Positions 60,833-64,000 of a DNA stretch of 64,000 nt are shown here, piece by piece. The stretch is from Nothopassalora personata (Eukaryota; Ascomycota; Dothideomycetes; Mycosphaerellales; Mycosphaerellaceae). The stretch lies in assembly GCA_033816765.1 (NCBI GenBank), contig CM066287.1, positions 7,502,001 to 7,566,000 of the forward strand, written 5' to 3'. The notes beneath the pieces were generated by a model. It did no database searches, was not told the DNA's origin, and saw only the letters and a program-made list of their open reading frames with translations. A program made the position numbers and the translations under genes. Position 1 is the stretch's first letter; each line of letters opens with the position of its first letter.

Positions 60833-61876
60833 CTACCACCTTGTATGGCGGCCACCCTCTGCTTCAATAACTGCTTTGCACCTCTCTCTTATACTTTAAC
60901 AAGCCGTCAATATATTAGATGTAGTTAGTTTTGCCTATTCAGTTTGGATTGCTATAACCACTTCAGCCTTTATAGTTAGAAAATGAAGCCCAATCCTATG
61001 CTTTAATAGGCTCTAGATATTCTTAATTAGATTGAGATCTAGTAAGTTAGCTGGCCACTACAATAGCTCTAGGCTACAGGCCTTAAATAAGGCAATTGTC
61101 GCCTTAGCATTATAGGCTAATGCGTTGTCTTGCATAATAAGGCTAGGCTGCTAAAAGATAGACTTAGCTTGCTGCTTATAACTGCCCTCTTATATTAGGG
61201 GTACTATCTTCTCGCGATAGGACTCCCTATTTATAGACCTATTATCGAATATATAATAGATCTTTAGTCCACTAGCTAATATACCACCCTATATTATACA
61301 GGCTAAGTACTTCCTAAAGCGAGTAATTAAGCAGTCTTGGTTATAAGCCTCCTGTGCTGTCCGTGTAATATAGACCTAACCAAAATATCCGCATCGAATA
61401 GAGGCTTTATCTGTCTAGATAACGCGCCCCCACTGTCGATCTAACTAGTCGATATGCTCCCTTGCCTAGCGAAGGCGATTAGCCTTATGTTTCTCGGTAA
61501 GTAATAGCTTCTTTGTTGCTTTATAGCGTCTATAGCCTTCTTTTGCAAAACCAGCTCGTAGGGTACGAATATCGAAGGATAGGTCCTCTTTTACTGCAAT
61601 CTAGTTAAGCCGAAGCCTCCTATGGAAGGCATTAGCAGTCGCTCTTTCTATAAGACGACGTCGCTTGCGGGTAGTAAGTACGGGAGGTCGTCCCCTTCGT
61701 GGTGGTATATGTGGTGGTGTGCGTAGGTCTTGTTCTATACGCAATATAACCTAAGAGATAACCCCTTTTGTAGTATTTAGCTTTTTAGCAATACGCTAAA
61801 GTGACTAGCAGGCGTGCTTATAAAGAGCCTATATCTGGCCCTTCTCGAAGGTTGTAAATAGGGGACCTCTAGCCAT
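60833..61876 (-). pseudogene. Tc1/mariner transposase pseudogene
   Basis: From ATG (61876) to TAG (60833) the frame spans 348 codons with several TAG/TAA stops. N-terminus MARGPLFTTFEKGQI and the helix-turn-helix region fit Tc1 transposases. The catalytic region reads MQDNALAYNAKATIALFKA, then WPANLLDLNLIKNI, where intact relatives have QDNAPAH and SPDLNPIENIW; the changes are those expected from RIP. Not functional. Confidence 0.85.
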
Positions 61877-61956
61877 GATAATAAGCGTGTATGTGTGTAT
61901 GCGTATGTGGTGAGTATGTTGACAGAGTCCATACAGGACACTGTTACCCCTATATC

Positions 61957-62016
61957 TATCGGGTTAGATGAATGATCTACACTAGCAGGCGTTAGTATGA
62001 TTATTGCCTCCTCCTG
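61957..62016. repeat. Right terminal inverted repeat of mariner
   Basis: Ends ...GCCTCCTCCTG followed by the TA duplication. Confidence 0.88.
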
Positions 62017-62289
62017 TACGGCGACTCTGTGCGTTGCGGCCGTATCTCGCTGAACCTCGCTTGCGCTGGCTGGTGCTCGGAGGTGATGCTCGGCTGCTGA
62101 TCTTGGGCCCGCAATCGTCATGCGGGACCAAGATCAGTAGCTTACAAACTGTCGATATACAGCACAGTGCAAGAGCCGCCTCTTCACATGCAGGTACCTC
62201 GTTTTGCCTTCTGTCAAACCGGCGCCACCCATCACATAAAATCACGCCTGAGATCAGCAGCGTTCCAACCACAACGGCGATTTGTCAAC

Positions 62290-62970
62290 ATGGCTTCAGC
62301 AACCACTTTTTACGATTTCAAGCCAAACGACAAGGCCGGCAAGCCATATGATCTGCAGAGCCTGAAGGGCAAGGTCGTGTTGGTCGTCAACACCGCGTCG
62401 AAGTGCGGCTTCACTCCACAGTTCGAGGGCCTTGAGAAGCTGTACAAAGGTATGTCAGATGCATAGAAAGCTGCTCCCGGCGAGAATCAATCATCTCCAT
62501 TTCAGCGAGCGTGGCTGCTGCGGCGGCACCGAAGCGTATATAGAGTATTCTTCATGCTCTCAGGACGCTGACTCGTAATAGAGGTCAAGGCCGCCCATCC
62601 AGACTTCGAGATTCTCGGCTTTCCCTGCAACCAATTCGGCAACCAGGACCCAGGCAACGACGATGAGATCCAAAACTTTTGCCAGGTCAACTATGGCGTA
62701 TCCTTCCCAGTCCTCGGCAAAACCGATGTCAACGGCGCCAACGCCAACCCACTCTGGGAGTGGATGAAGAAAGAGAAGCCAGGACTCATGGGCCTCCAGA
62801 GAGTGAAGTGGAATTTCGAAAAGTTCTTGATTGGACGCGATGGCAAGGTCAAGCAGCGATGGGCCAGCACAACCACTCCTGATAAGCTCAAGAGCGCCAT
62901 TGAGGCGGAGTTGAAGACCTCGCCAGGCGCTTCAAAGACCGCCGCCGAGAAGCCTACTGCCACTTCCTAG
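62290..62970 (+). CDS. HYR1: Glutathione peroxidase-like thiol peroxidase (Gpx3/Hyr1 type)
   Basis: Exons 62290-62449 and 62582-62970 (182 residues), with a 132-nt intron GTATGT...GCTGACTC...AATAG. It reduces peroxides using thioredoxin in fungi and can act as a redox sensor (yeast Hyr1). Evidence: [20 protein letters not shown] with the peroxidatic Cys, then after splicing [20 protein letters not shown] with the FPCNQF motif, [14 protein letters not shown] with the resolving-Cys region, and the strongly conserved [18 protein letters not shown]. The Sec position is Cys. The C-terminus is extended by about 17 Ala/Thr/Ser-rich residues. An upstream mariner insertion leaves only about 270 bp of original promoter. 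Confidence 0.95.
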
Positions 62971-63553
62971 TAAGTACTGCACGACGCGCTTTATCCACGC
63001 GATAAGAAGCCTCTGAAGCACTAAAGCGTCTCTCGGCTGATACACGCTTACTCCAGGTTCAGAGCGGCAGCATCCACATTGTTTCGCCGAAAGCGTGGCA
63101 CCGTCAGAGTCCGCGGGCGGCTACTTAGGTTGGAGGAACTTCAGATCGATCGAGCAGTCTAGCAGCAGCTTGATAAGGAGACCAAGGAGCTGATCGTGTG
63201 GTCACAAACGAGGAAGGAGCAGCAGGCTTATGGTGAAGCATTCAATTAGCCTCAGAATGATACCCTTTATATGAGCGCGTCACTATAGTCCCAACAAGAA
63301 CACACAGTATATGTCACTGGAGCGATCTCGCCTCCATCGAGATGCGTCTACGTCGAGGTGGTTGCACAATCGAGAGTCTTCTGGCCACGACAGATCCATC
63401 GAGTGATCCTAGCTCTCGCCGACATCCAGTTCCATGAGGGAACAGCGCAGTCGAGATATCTGCGACACACCATGCTACCGGCGCTAGTCCATCGAATCGT
63501 CCGCGAGATGATAACTGGTGGCATGGCCATGATATCTTCATCACATGCCTAAG
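62971..63553. other. Intergenic region, nothing recognised
   Basis: 583 bp between convergent 3' ends of the peroxidase gene and the carboxymuconolactone-decarboxylase-family gene. Short open frames only. Confidence 0.5.
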
Positions 63554-64000
63554 CTATGACATATCCACCGAGTACTTCTCCCGCATCTCGCCAACATCCA
63601 GCGCCACCAAGAAGCGGCTCACAGTGTTGTACGCAGCTACCGTCGCCGTGATCTCCACCACCTCCCTCTCACTAAACAAGCTCTTAAGCTTCGCGAACAA
63701 CGGATCTCTAACAATACACCCCACCGTCATGGCATTGGTATACTCAAACACAACCCGATGCTTCTCATCCAGCCCACTACCATCCCACTCACGATCCTTG
63801 ATCTTCTCAATAACATCTTCACTCAGCACACCCGACTTTGACAGAATCGGCTTGTGCGATTCCCACTCGTACCACGCATGGTTCATCGAAGCTACTCTGC
63901 AGATTGCGAGCTCTCTGATTGAGTCTGGAAGTGTTGTCTGAGTGCGAATGCTCTTGAGGAACGAGTTCCAGCCGTCGGCTACGGGGGGTGCGTGGAGTAG
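63554..64000 (-). CDS. Carboxymuconolactone decarboxylase/AhpD-family protein, 5' part beyond window
   Basis: The minus-strand frame is open from the window edge (64000) to the stop at 63554, 148 codons. An internal ATG at 63886 is not the likely start because the conserved part begins before it: GWNSFLKSIRTQTTLPDSIRELAICRVASMNHAWYEWESH is typical of the family, with E...C...H positions around the AhpD-like helix. The C-terminal half reads VFEYTNAMTVGCIV and EREVVEITATVAAYNTVSRFLVALDV, also typical. No CxxC peroxidase pair is visible, so it is closer to the decarboxylase-like members. The substrate cannot be named. Confidence 0.85.
   Translation of the reverse strand, partial: LLHAPPVADGWNSFLKSIRTQTTLPDSIRELAICRVASMNHAWYEWESHKPILSKSGVLSEDVIEKIKDREWDGSGLDEKHRVVFEYTNAMTVGCIVRDPLFAKLKSLFSEREVVEITATVAAYNTVSRFLVALDVGEMREKYSVDMS

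Larger units (their letters stand above)
60763..62016 (-). mobile_element. Tc1/mariner DNA transposon, RIP-mutated
   Basis: 1254 bp bounded by about 60-bp terminal inverted repeats beginning CAGGAGGAGGCAATAATC, within a TA duplication (60761-60762, 62017-62018). The repeats differ by a few C/T and G/A positions. The transposase relic is on the minus strand (60833-61876). It sits 274 bp upstream of the start codon of the glutathione peroxidase gene. Confidence 0.92.

Overview
The window looks like a piece of a filamentous ascomycete genome, probably a Dothideomycete. This is an inference from short introns (about 50-70 nt, GTRNGT donors, CTAAC/CTGAC branch points), the gene content, and AT-rich transposon relics in which CpA has been turned into TpA so that reading frames are full of TAG/TAA stops. 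That last pattern is the signature of repeat-induced point mutation (RIP). It divides into a nested transposon block (1549-32775) and a gene-rich arm (33032-64000).

Transposon block. The outermost unit is one RIP-mutated Copia element, in minus orientation, with 249-bp LTRs at 1549-1797 and 32527-32775 and a matching target duplication TCGGT. Inserted into it, left to right, are: (i) a 2.4-kb non-autonomous LTR element at 1807-4207 (TSD CCCTC, LTRs identical by eye); (ii) a related 2.5-kb element at 5118-7607 (TSD TAACT) with mosaic LTRs; (iii) an unmutated solo LTR at 10504-10888 (TSD CTAAG); (iv) a RIP-mutated chromodomain Gypsy element at 11203-24610, itself carrying a second RIP-mutated Copia (16949-22562, TSD TGTAG) and an unidentified 761-bp insert with a 13-bp duplication; (v) an apparently intact, unmutated Copia at 25339-32425 (TSD CTAAA, identical LTRs) with a single 1732-residue Gag-Pol frame.

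Most unusual system. Elements (i), (ii) and, as a fossil, (iv) each carry a gene running antisense to the retroelement, just inside the 3' LTR. It encodes a small protein with a Zn2Cys6-like cysteine cluster, then a coiled coil, then an acidic tail, and it appears to contain a spliceosomal intron at the same place and phase in all three. An intron antisense to the genomic RNA is not removed during retrotransposition, so its conservation argues that the antisense gene is really expressed. In the two short elements the antisense gene and the adjacent LTR U3 repeat array differ together, while Gag is nearly identical. This suggests a matched regulator/operator module. A covarying hairpin sits about 40 nt upstream of each antisense start codon.

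Gene-rich arm, in order: a four-exon C2H2 zinc-finger protein (-), TspO/MBR membrane protein (-), Ars2/SERRATE-like RNA-processing protein (+), NHP2 snoRNP protein (+), a Zn2Cys6 transcription factor (-), a mitochondrial two-HMG-box protein (-), the PRP5 splicing helicase (+), geranylgeranyl diphosphate synthase (-), a truncated MFS transporter (-), a second C2H2 protein (+), a RIP-mutated Tc1/mariner element, a glutathione peroxidase-like protein (+) and the 3' part of a carboxymuconolactone-decarboxylase-family gene (-, running off the window). These are ordinary chromosomal genes without an obvious shared pathway, though Ars2, NHP2 and PRP5 all serve RNA processing. Intron coordinates are manual predictions from splice signals and reading frame.
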